53,199 nucleotides of DNA from Oscillospiraceae bacterium (GCA_017398685.1 JAFQFH010000040.1:1-53199); one strand, 5' to 3'. Positions 8,049 to 17,658 are shown, numbered from the stretch's first letter. The notes: a model not told the origin generated them from the letters alone. Translations and numbers: made by a program.

Positions 8049-8615
8049 TCACTTTCTCATGGCAGAGCCAAGGATAGCCCCGCAGATACCGCCCACCACA
8101 TGGGCCACCTGCGAGATATTGTCCGCCACGGTGACGCCGTCCACTATCTCGCCGCCCACAAAGAGCACCAGCACCAGAATAAGCGTCAGTGGGATGCAGC
8201 CGCTTTTCATGCCCGCAAGGGAGGACATGACGATCATCATAAAAAGGATGCCGGAGGCACCCAGAAGCATGGAGCCTTCAAAAAAGAGCCAGTGAACCAT
8301 GCCGGATACCAGCGCCGTCATGAATATGGCCCAGAAAAGGCTCTTGCTGCCGTAGCGTTCTTCAAGGGCCGGGCCGATGGCCAGTATCATCATCATGTTG
8401 CCGATATAGTGGGAATAGCCGCTGTGCCCCAGAACGTGCAGAACAAAACGGGGATATGTGAAAACATCATTGGGCGCGGAGCGGTACACAGAAAAGAGCT
8501 TTACCGTGCTCATACCGCCTGTGAGGGTATCCAGTATCAGCACAGCCAGTGACAAAAAGGCAAAGCCCAGCACCACCGGTGAATTGTACTGTATCTTCAC
8601 TACCTGCTTTTTCAT
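8049..8615 (-). CDS. Rhomboid family intramembrane serine protease
   Basis: 188 aa with six predicted membrane helices. The catalytic pieces are present: HYIGN (residues 69-73, the HxxxN of helix 2), GASG (119-122, nucleophile Ser121) and AHVVGG (His172). Rhomboids cut membrane proteins within or near transmembrane segments. The ATG overlaps the macro-domain stop as ATGA (8612-8615), so translation is coupled. Being between a macro-domain enzyme and DUF523, downstream of a ClpE unfoldase, suggests a shared stress or quality-control setting, but the substrate is unknown. Confidence 0.88.
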   Translation of the reverse strand: MKKQVVKIQYNSPVVLGFAFLSLAVLILDTLTGGMSTVKLFSVYRSAPNDVFTYPRFVLHVLGHSGYSHYIGNMMMILAIGPALEERYGSKSLFWAIFMTALVSGMVHWLFFEGSMLLGASGILFMMIVMSSLAGMKSGCIPLTLILVLVLFVGGEIVDGVTVADNISQVAHVVGGICGAILGSAMRK

Positions 8616-9136
8616 ACCGTCACCCCGGCATCTTCCAGCGCTTTGCGGTAGGCCGTTCCGGTGCGCTCATCAAAGCAGACCATGCGCACCCGCTCTATCT
8701 CGGTGTGATCGCCAAGGTAGTCAAGAATAGTGCTGACGGCAATCTTTGCAGCTCTCTCCAGCGGGAAATGGTATACGCCGGTGCTGATGGAGGGAAAGTC
8801 CACAGTGGCACAGCCGTTCTCAGAAGCAAGAGTCAGACAGGAGCGGTAGCAGCTTTCAAGAAGTGCATCCTCTCCCCTGCTGCCGCCATGCCAGATGGGT
8901 CCGGGAGTATGGATAACATACTTTGCTGGCAGCCTGTAGCCCTTTGTTATCTTGGCCTTGCCGGTTTCACAGCCGTTCAATGTACGGCATTCTGCCAGAA
9001 GCTCCGGCCCTGCTGCCCGGTGGATGGCCCCGTCCACACCGCCGCCCCCCAGAAGGGAGCAGTTGGCGGCATTGACAATGGCGTCAGCCGTCTGTTTTGT
9101 GATGTCACCAAGGATTATTTCAAGTCTGCCCATCAT
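8612..9136 (-). CDS. Macro-domain ADP-ribose hydrolase (YmdB/MacroD type)
   Basis: 174 aa, one complete macro domain: [34 protein letters not shown] at the N-terminus and [12 protein letters not shown] near residue 115. The loop Asn-Ala-Ala-Asn, the [10 protein letters not shown] run and the STGVYHFP phosphate loop are those of MacroD-type hydrolases that remove ADP-ribose from proteins or deacetylate O-acetyl-ADP-ribose. The start codons ATGATG overlap the clpE stop (9133-9135), and its own stop overlaps the rhomboid start. Cytosolic. No ADP-ribosyltransferase or sirtuin partner is seen in the window. Confidence 0.93.
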   Translation of the reverse strand: MMGRLEIILGDITKQTADAIVNAANCSLLGGGGVDGAIHRAAGPELLAECRTLNGCETGKAKITKGYRLPAKYVIHTPGPIWHGGSRGEDALLESCYRSCLTLASENGCATVDFPSISTGVYHFPLERAAKIAVSTILDYLGDHTEIERVRMVCFDERTGTAYRKALEDAGVTV

Positions 9137-11472
9137 TCTTCTCCCCGCACATTGACCTGCACCTTGCCGTCATGGGCAGAAAGCTCTATGACGCTTGCAT
9201 TCTCGCCGCGCTTTTCGATGACCTTCTGGGCCACCACATCCTCTATCTCCTTCTGGATAAGACGGCGGAGATTTCTTGCGCCGTAGGTGACGGAGTAGCC
9301 GGACTTCACAAGATGGTCGATAAGGCTTTCGTCCCATGTGAGCTTCTTGCCCCGCTCGGAAAGAACATCGGAAAGCTCTTTGAGCATGAGCTTTGCAATG
9401 CCGCGGAAGTTTTCCTCAGTGAGCTGGTTGAAGCAGACCACTTCGTCCACGCGGTTTATAAACTCAGGACGCAGAAATTCGTTGAGGGCTTTCATGCTGC
9501 GCTCCCGGCTCATGTCACCAAGGCTGCCGCCAAAGCCCACGCTGCCGGACTTGTTGTTGGAGCCTGCGTTGGTGGTCATGACGATGATGGTATTTTCAAA
9601 GTTCACGGTTCTGCCCTGGGCATCGGTGATGCGTCCGTCGTCCAGAATCTGGAGAAGAATGTTCATCACGTCGGGGTGGGCCTTTTCTATTTCATCAAAG
9701 AGCACCACGCTGTAGGGCTTGCGGCGTATTTTCTCGGTGAGCTGCCCGGCCTCGTCATAGCCCACGTAGCCGGGAGGCGAACCGATGATGCGGGAGACGG
9801 AGAACTTCTCCATAAACTCGGACATATCAAGGCGGATAAGAGACTCGGGAGAGTCGAACATATCGGCAGCAAGCCGCTTTACAAGCTCGGTCTTGCCCAC
9901 GCCGGTGCCGCCTACGAAAATAAAGCTGACGGGCTTGCGCTTGACCTTAAGGCCCACTCTGCTGCGGCGGATAGCGGCGCATACCGAGTCAATGGCCTCA
10001 TCCTGACCGACAATATGCTCTTTCAGGCGCTCATCCAGCTTTGCAAGGCGCTCAAACTCATCCTCCCGGATACTGGAGGCGGGGATCTTGGTCCACAGCT
10101 CTATGATGCGGGCCAAATTATCCATGCTAAGCTCCGGCTTATCCTTGTGCTTAAGCTCGTTTATCTCCTGCTGGAGCTTCATTTCCTTGCTTCTCAGCTC
10201 CGCTATGCAGGCGTAGCGCTTATCCAGCATTTCATCGGTCATTTCCATGCCGGCGGGGGAATCGGCAGACATGAGCCCCTCCCGCTCAAAGCGGATATTT
10301 TCAAGCTCCCGTTCCTTGAGCATAAGCTTGTTGATGCTCTCGTCCTTCAAATTCACGTCGGAGCAGGCCTCGTCTATAAGGTCGATAGCCTTGTCGGGCA
10401 GGAAGCGGTCTGTGATATAGCGTTCGCTCATCAAAACCGCCTGACGGCACATCTCCTCGGAAATACGCACGCCGTGATATTCCTCATAGTAATGGGCAAT
10501 GCCCTTCAAAATCTCAATGCTGTCCTCAATGGAGGGTTCGTTGACGGTGACAGGCTGGAAGCGGCGCTCAAGAGCGGAGTCCTTTTCTATATGCTTGCGG
10601 TACTCGGTGAAGGTGGTGGCGCCGATGACCTGAATTTCGCCTCTGGAGAGTGCGGGTTTGAGGATGTTGGCGGCGTTCATGCTGCCCTCGGCATCCCCTG
10701 CACCCACTATGTTGTGCACCTCGTCTATGACAAGGATGATATTGCCCTGCTTTCTTATCTCCTCGATAAGACCTTTCATGCGGCTTTCAAACTGGCCGCG
10801 AAACTGAGTGCCCGCTACAAGTGCGGTAAGGTCAAGGAGAAAGACCTGCTTATCCTGAAGCTTGTAGGGTACATTCCCCATGGCAATGCGCTGGGCCAGA
10901 CCCTCGGCGATGGCGGTTTTGCCCACGCCCGGCTCGCCGATGAGGCAGGGATTATTTTTCTGGCGGCGGTTGAGAATCTGGATGACCCGCTCCAGTTCCT
11001 CGCTGCGGCCTATCATGGAGTCCAGCTTGCCTTCCCGGGCTCTTGCAGTCAGGTCGATGCAGTAGTTATCCAGAAACTTCCGCTTGCCCTTGCCATTGTT
11101 GTCCTTGGGCTCGGGTCGGGGCTTATTGTCTGAGGGATGGCTGTTGTCGCTATTTCCGGCAGCGCCGCCGAAAAGACGGGAGAGGAAGGGGAATGTGGCG
11201 GTCTTGCCGTCATCTTCCTCGCTGCCCACATCACCCTCCATGGCCATAAGATCCTCAACTCCGTTCATGGCGTTGAGCATCTCGCCGGAGATATTATCCA
11301 GATCCTCATCTGAAATACCCATGCGGTTTATCACATCATCAACGGGCTTGATGTGCAGCTCTCTGGCGCACTTGAGGCACAGCCCCTCATTTTTCGTCTG
11401 CCCGGCTTCTATCTTGGTTATGAAAATAATTGCTACGTTCTTTCCGCAGCGGGAGCAAAGTGTAGAGCGCAT
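9133..11472 (-). CDS. clpE: ClpE-type ATP-dependent unfoldase with N-terminal zinc finger
   Basis: 779 aa. The N-terminus is a C4 zinc finger (CSRC at 6-9, CLKC at 32-35) in place of the double Clp-N repeat of ClpC, which marks the ClpE type. After an acidic/polar linker (about 70-130) come AAA module 1 (Walker A GEPGVGKT at 179-186), a middle region around 400-470, AAA module 2 (GGTGVGKT at about 530) and the D2-small domain. The loop SVGFGG matches the VGF tripeptide that docks ClpP. It should unfold stress-damaged or tagged proteins for ClpP. RBS GGAG lies 5 nt before the ATG. First of a group of four packed genes; in B. subtilis clpE is CtsR-controlled, but I saw no CtsR-type repeat in the 47 nt upstream. 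Confidence 0.9.
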   Translation of the reverse strand: MRSTLCSRCGKNVAIIFITKIEAGQTKNEGLCLKCARELHIKPVDDVINRMGISDEDLDNISGEMLNAMNGVEDLMAMEGDVGSEEDDGKTATFPFLSRLFGGAAGNSDNSHPSDNKPRPEPKDNNGKGKRKFLDNYCIDLTARAREGKLDSMIGRSEELERVIQILNRRQKNNPCLIGEPGVGKTAIAEGLAQRIAMGNVPYKLQDKQVFLLDLTALVAGTQFRGQFESRMKGLIEEIRKQGNIILVIDEVHNIVGAGDAEGSMNAANILKPALSRGEIQVIGATTFTEYRKHIEKDSALERRFQPVTVNEPSIEDSIEILKGIAHYYEEYHGVRISEEMCRQAVLMSERYITDRFLPDKAIDLIDEACSDVNLKDESINKLMLKERELENIRFEREGLMSADSPAGMEMTDEMLDKRYACIAELRSKEMKLQQEINELKHKDKPELSMDNLARIIELWTKIPASSIREDEFERLAKLDERLKEHIVGQDEAIDSVCAAIRRSRVGLKVKRKPVSFIFVGGTGVGKTELVKRLAADMFDSPESLIRLDMSEFMEKFSVSRIIGSPPGYVGYDEAGQLTEKIRRKPYSVVLFDEIEKAHPDVMNILLQILDDGRITDAQGRTVNFENTIIVMTTNAGSNNKSGSVGFGGSLGDMSRERSMKALNEFLRPEFINRVDEVVCFNQLTEENFRGIAKLMLKELSDVLSERGKKLTWDESLIDHLVKSGYSVTYGARNLRRLIQKEIEDVVAQKVIEKRGENASVIELSAHDGKVQVNVRGEE

Positions 11473-11519
11473 ATTAACTCCGTTCTTTCCGCCCTGTGGC
11501 GAAACTGCATTTTAAAAAA

Positions 11520-12236
11520 TCACATGAAAATATTGGCAATGAAGTCAAAGGCCAGGAAGAATCGGGCCAGTGTAGTGTCGCCTATGGTGTCCTTGCCCAC
11601 AACTATGCCGAAGAAGCTTAAAAACCAGCAGAAAAGCACACACAGCACAAAGGCCTTGACAAAGCCTATGACCGCGCCGCCTATCTCATCCAGGTTTTCC
11701 ATGTTAGGCAGTCTGAGCGAAAGATTACCCACATTGGCAACCGCCACAAGGAAAATATAAATCATCATAAAGACAAGAGCCATACCCGCCACATAGCTGA
11801 CCTTGTCGCAGACCACGGAGACTACCGCGTCCTTCATGTCTATCTGGCTGCTGTCAGAAAGCTCAACTGCCTCAACCGCCATTTTCTCAGCAGTGGTGTT
11901 GAAAATGCCGAGGAAACGGAAGGCCTCATAGGCATAGTCATAACGGAGAGAGCTGTCCTGAGCCAGAATGTCGTTGACAGAAAGCTCACTGTCGTCATAG
12001 CCCATCTCCTCCAGAATAGCATCCCGGTTTTTCTCAGAGTCCAGATAGCCGTCCACAAAGGGGTTCATGGCAGGGACTACCTCATGGGCATAGGCCGAGG
12101 ACAAAAGACTTCCTCCGAAAAGCGCAATCACGATGGCGAGGATACCTGCAATTCCGCCCACAAGGCCGCGCCTGTAGCCATTCCATGTGCAGAGCGCTAT
12201 TATTATCAATAATACAATGTCGATTACAGCTTTCAT
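11520..12236 (-). CDS. CvpA family membrane protein
   Basis: 238 aa. Four hydrophobic segments and the CvpA signature at the N-terminus (IDIVLLIIIALCTWNGYRRGLVGGI) identify the family, named for colicin V production; in Bacillota its role is tied loosely to envelope stability. A longer hydrophilic insert lies between the second and third membrane segments (about residues 60-125). ATG at 12236 has AGGTGAG 7 nt upstream; the GTG at 12248 would overlap that site. It lies 88 nt after truA with a small hairpin in between. Confidence 0.85.
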   Translation of the reverse strand: MKAVIDIVLLIIIALCTWNGYRRGLVGGIAGILAIVIALFGGSLLSSAYAHEVVPAMNPFVDGYLDSEKNRDAILEEMGYDDSELSVNDILAQDSSLRYDYAYEAFRFLGIFNTTAEKMAVEAVELSDSSQIDMKDAVVSVVCDKVSYVAGMALVFMMIYIFLVAVANVGNLSLRLPNMENLDEIGGAVIGFVKAFVLCVLFCWFLSFFGIVVGKDTIGDTTLARFFLAFDFIANIFM

Positions 12237-12261
12237 TAGCGTACTCACCTTTTATATGTAT

Positions 12262-12315
12262 TCGCCGGAAACCGGCGCTGTTATTGTCTGAGTATCTTAT
12301 ATCACAAAAATGTGA
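12262..12315 (-). promoter_or_regulatory. Leader/possible promoter region of cvpA-clpE genes
   Basis: A weak promoter candidate (TTGTTC, 17 nt, GATACT on the minus strand) overlaps a dyad TCACAAAAATGTGA (12302-12315), and a hairpin CGCCGG/CCGGCG sits at 12262-12276 just before cvpA. It may be a promoter with an operator, or simply a terminator of the truA transcript. Confidence 0.35.
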
Positions 12316-12324
12316 ACAAATATA

Positions 12325-13092
12325 TCAGTCCCGCAAAAAGAGCTGACCCACGTCTCCCTCGTACCATACTCTGTTCAGGTACAGTCCCTGGGGCGGCATG
12401 GTAGGTCCTGTCAGCCGTCTGTCCCTTTTTTCAAGGAGCAGCGGTATTTCTTCGGGTACAAGCTTGCCGTAGGAGGCGTAGACCATGGTGCCCACCATGG
12501 CTCTGCACATATTGTACAAAAAGCCGTTGGCGCAGATGGCAACGGTTATCATGTCCCCGTCCTTTTCCGCGCGGCACCAGTGTACGGTGCGGACCGTGGT
12601 TTTAGTCTCCGTTCCCACGGAGCGCACCGCCATAAAATCATGGGTACCTTCAAAGGCCTTTGCAGCCCGCTGCATAAGCTCTATATCCAGATGCTGGGGG
12701 TAAAAGCACACCCGCTTTTCCCAAAAGGGGTCACGGATATTACTATTGTGTATTTTATAGATATATTCTTTTTTTATGCACGAGGATATGGCGTTGAAAT
12801 TGTCCGGTGCGTCCACCGCCGCAACTACGGCGATATCCCCGGGCAGGCGGGCGTTCACCGCAAGTGGGATGCGGTCTGTGGGTATGCGGCAGTCGGTTTT
12901 GAAATTGGCACAGTAGCGAAGGGCATGGACACCTGCATCGGTGCGCCCGCAGCCCACCACGCGCACTGCGTGGCCGCAGACCTTTGAAAGGGCCTCTTCC
13001 AGAGTCTGGGCAACGCTTATGTCGTTTTTCTGTACCTGCCAGCCGTGGTAGCGGCTGCCGTCATATCTCAGACGCAGGGCAATATTTCTCAT
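12325..13092 (-). CDS. truA: tRNA pseudouridine(38-40) synthase
   Basis: 255 aa. TruA isomerises uridines 38-40 of the tRNA anticodon arm. The motif GCGRTDAGVHA places the catalytic Asp at residue 52, and RYDGSRYHGWQVQ opens the first repeat of the fold; FLYNMCRAMVGTM lies near residue 185. The ATG at 13092 follows the ecfT stop by 4 nt; the longer TTG start at 13107 adds only a short unrelated extension. The ecfA1-ecfA2-ecfT-truA order is common in Bacillota. Confidence 0.96.
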   Translation of the reverse strand: MRNIALRLRYDGSRYHGWQVQKNDISVAQTLEEALSKVCGHAVRVVGCGRTDAGVHALRYCANFKTDCRIPTDRIPLAVNARLPGDIAVVAAVDAPDNFNAISSCIKKEYIYKIHNSNIRDPFWEKRVCFYPQHLDIELMQRAAKAFEGTHDFMAVRSVGTETKTTVRTVHWCRAEKDGDMITVAICANGFLYNMCRAMVGTMVYASYGKLVPEEIPLLLEKRDRRLTGPTMPPQGLYLNRVWYEGDVGQLFLRD

Positions 13093-13096
13093 ATAA

Positions 13097-13894
13097 TTAT
13101 AGACCAAATTTCTTCATTACTATCATCATGGCGAGAAAGCCCACGCCGATGACGAGTGCCGCCCAGTCACGAAACTGCATTTTCAGCATTTTCATGCGGG
13201 TGCGGCCTTCGCCGCCGTGGTAGCAGCGGCTCTCCATGGCTACGGCCAGCTCGTCGGCCCGGCGGAAAGCGGAGACAAAAAGAGGCACCAGAATGGGCAG
13301 CATGGCCTTGGCGCGCTGGATAAGATTGCCGGTTTCAAAGTCCGCTCCCCTTGCCTTCTGGGCGGACATGATCTTGTCCGTCTCCTCGATGAGGGTGGGG
13401 ATAAAACGAAGTGCCATGCTCATCATAATGGTCATCTCATGGACCGGCAGCTTAATCTTCTTAAGGGGGTTAAAGAGCTTTTCAAGGCCGTCCGTCAGAG
13501 CTATGGGGCTTGTTGTGTAGGTCAAAAGGAAGGTGCCGGTTATGAGGAGGATGATGCGAAGTATCATCTGCACGGCTCTTTCTATACCCTCCCATGTGAT
13601 GGGCCAGCCGGGGAGCACAGGTGTGCCGGTGGTGTAGAAAATGTTCAGCACAGCTGTGAGCACGATGATGAATATCATGGGCTTGAGGCCCCTGAACATA
13701 TTTTTCGGGTGGATGCGGGAGAGATACATGCAGCTAAAGGTGGCTGCCGTTACCGCAAGATAGGATATCCAGCCGGTAGCCTGAAAGAGAGCTGCAATAT
13801 ACACCACCACAAGGATAAGCTTTGTGCGGGCGTCAAGCCTGTGCACGATTGTGTTGCCGGGGAAAAACTGACCCAGGGTTATATCTTTCAGCAT
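13097..13894 (-). CDS. ecfT: ECF transporter transmembrane component EcfT
   Basis: 265 aa with five to six membrane helices and the long coupling helices of EcfT. The conserved Ala-Arg-Gly coupling motif is visible (AQKARGADFE near residue 170). EcfT links a substrate-binding S protein to the two ATPases for vitamin or metal uptake; it is shared by many S proteins. It overlaps the ecfA2 stop by 7 nt. No S component is next to it, so this is a group II (shared) module. Confidence 0.95.
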   Translation of the reverse strand: MLKDITLGQFFPGNTIVHRLDARTKLILVVVYIAALFQATGWISYLAVTAATFSCMYLSRIHPKNMFRGLKPMIFIIVLTAVLNIFYTTGTPVLPGWPITWEGIERAVQMILRIILLITGTFLLTYTTSPIALTDGLEKLFNPLKKIKLPVHEMTIMMSMALRFIPTLIEETDKIMSAQKARGADFETGNLIQRAKAMLPILVPLFVSAFRRADELAVAMESRCYHGGEGRTRMKMLKMQFRDWAALVIGVGFLAMMIVMKKFGL

Positions 13895-14748
13895 ATGCCC
13901 GCCTCCTTCTCTGCAAGGATGGCAGCTTTGAGCTGCTGGGGGGTATAGCAGGGACAGCTTACGGGGAAGCCCAGCTTTTCAAGTTCCAGAGCTATGAGAC
14001 TGGAGTGGGGCACGTTCAGCCCCATGTCCATAAGCTTTCTGGGCTGGCAGAATATCTGGTTGGGGCTGCCGTCCATTGCGATGCCGCCCTCGTTGAAAAC
14101 GATGACACGCTCGGCTATTCTCGCCACATCGTCCATATTGTGACTGACGATGATGACCGTGGAGCCGCTCTCCTCGCGGTAGCGGCATATATTGTCCAGT
14201 ATCTGGCGGCAGCCGGCAGGGTCAAGACCTGCGGTGGGCTCGTCAAGAATCAAAACGCCCGGGCGCATGGCGATAACGCCGGCAATGGCTACACGGCGCT
14301 TCTGGCCGCCGGACAGCTCCAGCGGGGAGGACTCAAAAAGCTCCTCATCCACGCCCACAAAGCGGGCAGCCTCACGCACCCGCTGATCCACTTCCTCTTT
14401 GGAAAGCTTCATGTTCTCAGGGCCGAAGGCTATGTCCTTGTACACGGTTTCCTCAAAAAGCTGATACTCCGGGTACTGGAACACAAGGCCCACCTTGCGC
14501 TTTACGTCACGGCGGCTTATCTTGTCGGCATTGATGTCAGCATCGTCCACAAAAACCGTGCCGGAAGAAGGCTGCAAGAGTGCGTTGAGATGCTGGATGA
14601 AGGTGGACTTGCCGGAGCCTGTATGCCCGATTATGGCCACAAGCTCACCGTGACCTATGGTGAGATCTATATTGTCTATGGCTACTTTTTCAAAGGGAGT
14701 ATTTGCGCTGTATACATGGCGCAGACTCTCCACACGGATTGTTGACAT
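13888..14748 (-). CDS. ecfA2: ECF transporter ATPase EcfA2
   Basis: 286 aa ABC ATPase: Walker A GHTGSGKST, Q-loop FQYPEYQLFEETV, signature LSGGQKRRVAIAG, Walker B VLILDEPTAGLDP. The pairing with a second ATPase and ecfT directly around it identifies the subtype. It supplies half of the ATPase heterodimer that drives vitamin or metal uptake. Start 3 nt after the ecfA1 stop. Confidence 0.95.
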   Translation of the reverse strand: MSTIRVESLRHVYSANTPFEKVAIDNIDLTIGHGELVAIIGHTGSGKSTFIQHLNALLQPSSGTVFVDDADINADKISRRDVKRKVGLVFQYPEYQLFEETVYKDIAFGPENMKLSKEEVDQRVREAARFVGVDEELFESSPLELSGGQKRRVAIAGVIAMRPGVLILDEPTAGLDPAGCRQILDNICRYREESGSTVIIVSHNMDDVARIAERVIVFNEGGIAMDGSPNQIFCQPRKLMDMGLNVPHSSLIALELEKLGFPVSCPCYTPQQLKAAILAEKEAGIC

Positions 14749-14751
14749 ATA

Positions 14752-15585
14752 TTATCCTCTGAGCATTTTCATGATTTCTTCGGCGCAGTCCGCCGGGGAG
14801 AGGGCTTCAAGGGAAAGCTCCACGCCCTCTTTTTTAAGCTCGTAAAGAAGCCTTGTGGTATCAGGCACATCAAGGCCCTCACTCTCCATAAGCTCCACCT
14901 GAGAGAAAACCTGAGCCGGGGCACCGTCCGCCACAATATGTCCGTTGGACATGACCACAAGCCTGTCGGCATTGACGCACTCGTCCATATGGTGGGTTAT
15001 GAGCACAACCGTCATGCCCTTTTCACGGCAGAGCCTTGTGACTGTGCTTATAACCTCTTCCCTGCCCATGGGGTCCAGCATGGCGGTAGGCTCGTCAAGA
15101 ACGATTATTTCAGGCTCCATGGCGATAACTCCGGCAATTGCCACGCGCTGCTTCTGTCCGCCGGAGAGAAGATGGGGGGCGTGCTCGCGAAGCTCATACA
15201 TACCCACCTGCTTCAAGGCGGCATCCACCCGGCGGCGTATCTCTTCAGGGGCTACGCCCAGATTTTCCGGGGCAAAGGCCACATCGTCCTCCACCACATT
15301 GGCAACGATCTGGTTATCCGGGTTCTGAAACACCATGCCCACGTTGCGCCGGATATCCAGTACCCGGTTTTCGTCGGCAGTGTCTACCCCGTTTATAAGT
15401 ACCCTGCCCTCATCAGGCACAAGGATAGCGTTCATATGCTTTGCCAGAGTGGACTTGCCGGAGCCGTTATGCCCCAGCACCGCCACAAACTGGCCTTTTT
15501 CTATACTGAGGTCAATACCGCAGAGACTGGGCAGTTCATCGCCCGGATAGCTGTAGCTGACCTTTTCAAACTTGATTATGCTCAT
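14752..15585 (-). CDS. ecfA1: ECF transporter ATPase EcfA1
   Basis: 277 aa ABC ATPase: Walker A GHNGSGKST, Q-loop FQNPDNQIVANVVEDDVAF (the QNPDNQ form typical of EcfA1), signature LSGGQKQRVAIAG and Walker B IIVLDEPTAMLDP. First gene of the ecfA1-ecfA2-ecfT module. Upstream is an unusual pair of palindromes (15618-15656). Confidence 0.95.
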   Translation of the reverse strand: MSIIKFEKVSYSYPGDELPSLCGIDLSIEKGQFVAVLGHNGSGKSTLAKHMNAILVPDEGRVLINGVDTADENRVLDIRRNVGMVFQNPDNQIVANVVEDDVAFAPENLGVAPEEIRRRVDAALKQVGMYELREHAPHLLSGGQKQRVAIAGVIAMEPEIIVLDEPTAMLDPMGREEVISTVTRLCREKGMTVVLITHHMDECVNADRLVVMSNGHIVADGAPAQVFSQVELMESEGLDVPDTTRLLYELKKEGVELSLEALSPADCAEEIMKMLRG

Positions 15586-15617
15586 TTATTACACTCCAAA
15601 AGCTGGTTTTGGTGAGA

Positions 15618-15656
15618 CGCAGGAGTCCTGCGTATGCGGGACGGGAAACCCGTCCC
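15618..15656. repeat. Two adjacent perfect palindromes upstream of ecfA1
   Basis: CGCAGGAGTCCTGCG (15618-15632) and GGGACGGGAAACCCGTCCC (15638-15656) lie back to back in the 87-nt gap between the methyltransferase stop and ecfA1. Both are G+C-rich hairpins without a T run, so they look more like a dispersed intergenic repeat unit than a standard terminator. Confidence 0.6.
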
Positions 15657-15672
15657 CTACAGGCGGGGATGC

Positions 15673-16548
15673 TTACACGCTCTCCCAGCGGCAGGTTGCG
15701 CCGCAGGGCAGGAAAAGCCCCGTATCGGTCACGGGCAGGCCCAGCTCCTGACTGTCAGAACGGCCGCCGAACTTTCTTGTGAAGATGCTCTCTGTCACAT
15801 AGGAGAGCACGGAGGCGGACAGGCCGGTGGTGTAGGAGTTGATGATGACAAAAAGCGGGTCATCGGACAAGACCCCTGCACACAGTGAGACGAAAGGCCA
15901 CAAATTCTGTTCCAGCTTCCAAACCTCACCGCCGGGACCTCTGCCGTAGGAGGGCGGGTCCATGATGATAGCGTCGTACCTTCTGCCGCGGCGTATTTCC
16001 CGCTCCACAAACTTTGCACAGTCGTCCACTATCCAGCGGATGGGGGCATCGGAGAGGCCGGAGGCGGCAGCATTGTCCTTACCCCAGGCTACCATGCCCT
16101 TGGCCGCGTCCACATGGCAGACGCTGGCCCCGGCCTTGGCGCAGGCCACGGTGGCAGCGCCGGTATAGCCAAAGAGATTGAGAACACTGATGGGGCGGCC
16201 TGCTGCGCGGATCTTGGCCATGGCCCAGTCCCAGTTACAGGCCTGTTCGGGGAAAAGACCGGTGTGCTTGAAGTTCATGGGCTTTACGTTGAAAGTCAGC
16301 TCACCGTAGCGGATCTTCCAGTTTTCGGGCAGCGCACCTTTGTCCCAGCTGCCGCCGCCGCTTTCGCTGCGCTGGTAGCGGCCATGGCGGTCGTTCCAGT
16401 GCTTGTTGCGGCGCGGAGTTTCCCATATGGCCTGAGGGTCGGGACGCACAAGATAGAAGCTGCCCCAGCGCTCCAGTTTTTCGCCCTTTGAGCAGTCTAT
16501 AAGTTCAAAATCCTGCCATTTATCTGAAACAAACATTTTATTCTCCAA
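15673..16548 (-). CDS. Class I SAM-dependent methyltransferase, RlmI/RlmK-like
   Basis: 291 aa Rossmann methyltransferase. Motif I is VLNLFGYTGAATVA (about residue 123), the acidic end of strand 2 is HVDAAKGMV, and motif IV is IIMDPPSYGRGPGGEVW. The DPPSYGRG form and the position of SAM motifs are those of the RlmI/RlmK group of 23S rRNA methyltransferases, but there is no PUA domain, so the exact base is open. An N-terminal strand-rich region (1-110) precedes the SAM domain. It has its own promoter and is probably transcribed into ecfA1. Confidence 0.82.
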   Translation of the reverse strand: MENKMFVSDKWQDFELIDCSKGEKLERWGSFYLVRPDPQAIWETPRRNKHWNDRHGRYQRSESGGGSWDKGALPENWKIRYGELTFNVKPMNFKHTGLFPEQACNWDWAMAKIRAAGRPISVLNLFGYTGAATVACAKAGASVCHVDAAKGMVAWGKDNAAASGLSDAPIRWIVDDCAKFVEREIRRGRRYDAIIMDPPSYGRGPGGEVWKLEQNLWPFVSLCAGVLSDDPLFVIINSYTTGLSASVLSYVTESIFTRKFGGRSDSQELGLPVTDTGLFLPCGATCRWESV

Positions 16549-16568
16549 ATCACATAGTTTGACATGTT

Positions 16569-16597
16569 ATTTTAGCATTAAATGCCAGCAGGGTCAA
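16569..16597 (-). promoter_or_regulatory. Promoter of the methyltransferase (and ecf) genes
   Basis: On the minus strand TTGACC (16597-16592), 17 nt, TAAAAT (16574-16569), 20 nt before the gene start. Confidence 0.8.
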
Positions 16598-16643
16598 CAC
16601 AAAATACGCATGCATGACAGTGTAACAGGGCCTGTCCCCTCCG

Positions 16644-16690
16644 ATAAAAACAAAAAACAAAAAGGAACGGCGAACCGTTCCCTTTTGCTT
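16644..16690 (-). terminator. Terminator after the cca-GNAT operon
   Basis: Stem GGAACGG/CCGTTCC around a TTCG/CGAA loop, followed on the minus strand by a long T-rich run (16644-16667). The 303 nt between 16549 and 16851 hold this, the methyltransferase promoter, and AT-rich sequence without a gene. Confidence 0.75.
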
Positions 16691-16851
16691 TATGGTTGAG
16701 GACAAAATGAAAAAGATGAAAAACTGTTACTTGCACTATCAATATACCCATAATATGTTTCGTAAAAAACACTGATATTGTTACAAGAATGTTAAATCGT
16801 ATAAAATCAACATAAATTTTTCCAGTTTTTATTTTTTTCTGTCAATATTGC

Positions 16852-17658
16852 TCAATTGAAACTTAAATTCCAATGGCTGTCCGCTGGAATGGGCCTGTCC
16901 GTGAGGATATAGGCCTGACCCTTGTCAGCGCTTTCAAAAAGCTTTGCCTGTGACGCGGAAAGAGTGTGGGCAAGGCTTGCAGCGCAGCGCTCCTCCAAGC
17001 CCTCCGGGCAGATAAGCTCCCTTACGATGGCCTGTCCTTCCCACAGATAGGCCGCCGCTATGCCCTCAGCTACGGCAAAAAAGCCGCCGCCGTAGATTTT
17101 GAGCATATCTTCCTCAAAGCCCATGGACGCATCCGACAGCCGAACACGGTTTTTGCCACGGAGCAGTTTTTCCCTGAGTCTTGCATACTCCACGGCATCA
17201 ACAGGATGACAGGGCAGGGATTTTTGCGCCGGGATGCTGAGCTCCCGACGGTAAAGGGCTGGTCTGAGGGAAAGAACCTCATCGTACCATCTTACAAGGG
17301 ACTGGTTTGCAGGCTCACAGCAGATTATCTCCGCCCCCTGTTCTTTTGCCATTTCAGCCACGGCTTTTACGATGGCCCTGCCTATGCCATGACTGCGGCA
17401 GCGCGGATCAACGGCGATACCATAGATAAGGCCAAGGGGGATTATCCTGTCCCCGCTGACAAGGCTCTGCCCCGTGAGCGCGTAGCCCGCTCCCACGATC
17501 TTTCCGTCCATGACGGCCGCAAGGCCTGTGCCTGTGTGCCTGAGCGCCCCGAAAAAGGCTGTGAGCATACGCTCATCCTCATCAAAGACATCAATCCACA
17601 ACCGTGTCAGTTCCGGGATATCCTCCCTTTTATATTCACGGATGATATATTCACTCAT
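16852..17658 (-). CDS. GNAT family N-acetyltransferase
   Basis: 268 aa. The N-terminal half is a GNAT domain: YIIREYKREDIPELTRLWIDVF at the start and the acetyl-CoA loop IAVDPRCRSHGIGRAIVKAV near residues 82-100 (R-x-x-G-I-G pattern). The C-terminal 110 residues form a second, less conserved region, as in two-domain GNATs. Substrate unknown. The ATG at 17658 has GAGG upstream and overlaps the DUF2156 stop by 8 nt, so the two are coupled; longer frames would add an unlikely N-terminus. Confidence 0.82.
   Translation of the reverse strand: MSEYIIREYKREDIPELTRLWIDVFDEDERMLTAFFGALRHTGTGLAAVMDGKIVGAGYALTGQSLVSGDRIIPLGLIYGIAVDPRCRSHGIGRAIVKAVAEMAKEQGAEIICCEPANQSLVRWYDEVLSLRPALYRRELSIPAQKSLPCHPVDAVEYARLREKLLRGKNRVRLSDASMGFEEDMLKIYGGGFFAVAEGIAAAYLWEGQAIVRELICPEGLEERCAASLAHTLSASQAKLFESADKGQAYILTDRPIPADSHWNLSFN

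Noticed and set aside
9172-11133. 653-codon plus-strand open frame
   Set aside because: Antisense shadow of clpE, whose minus-strand protein is fully conserved; no RBS or recognisable product on the plus strand.
11473-11519. CtsR or CIRCE heat-shock operator before clpE
   Set aside because: No GGTCAAA-type direct repeat or CIRCE inverted repeat is present in the short gap or before cvpA.
16578-16772. 64-codon minus-strand open frame
   Set aside because: It spans the terminator hairpin and the methyltransferase promoter region, has no convincing RBS and an AT-rich unstructured product.
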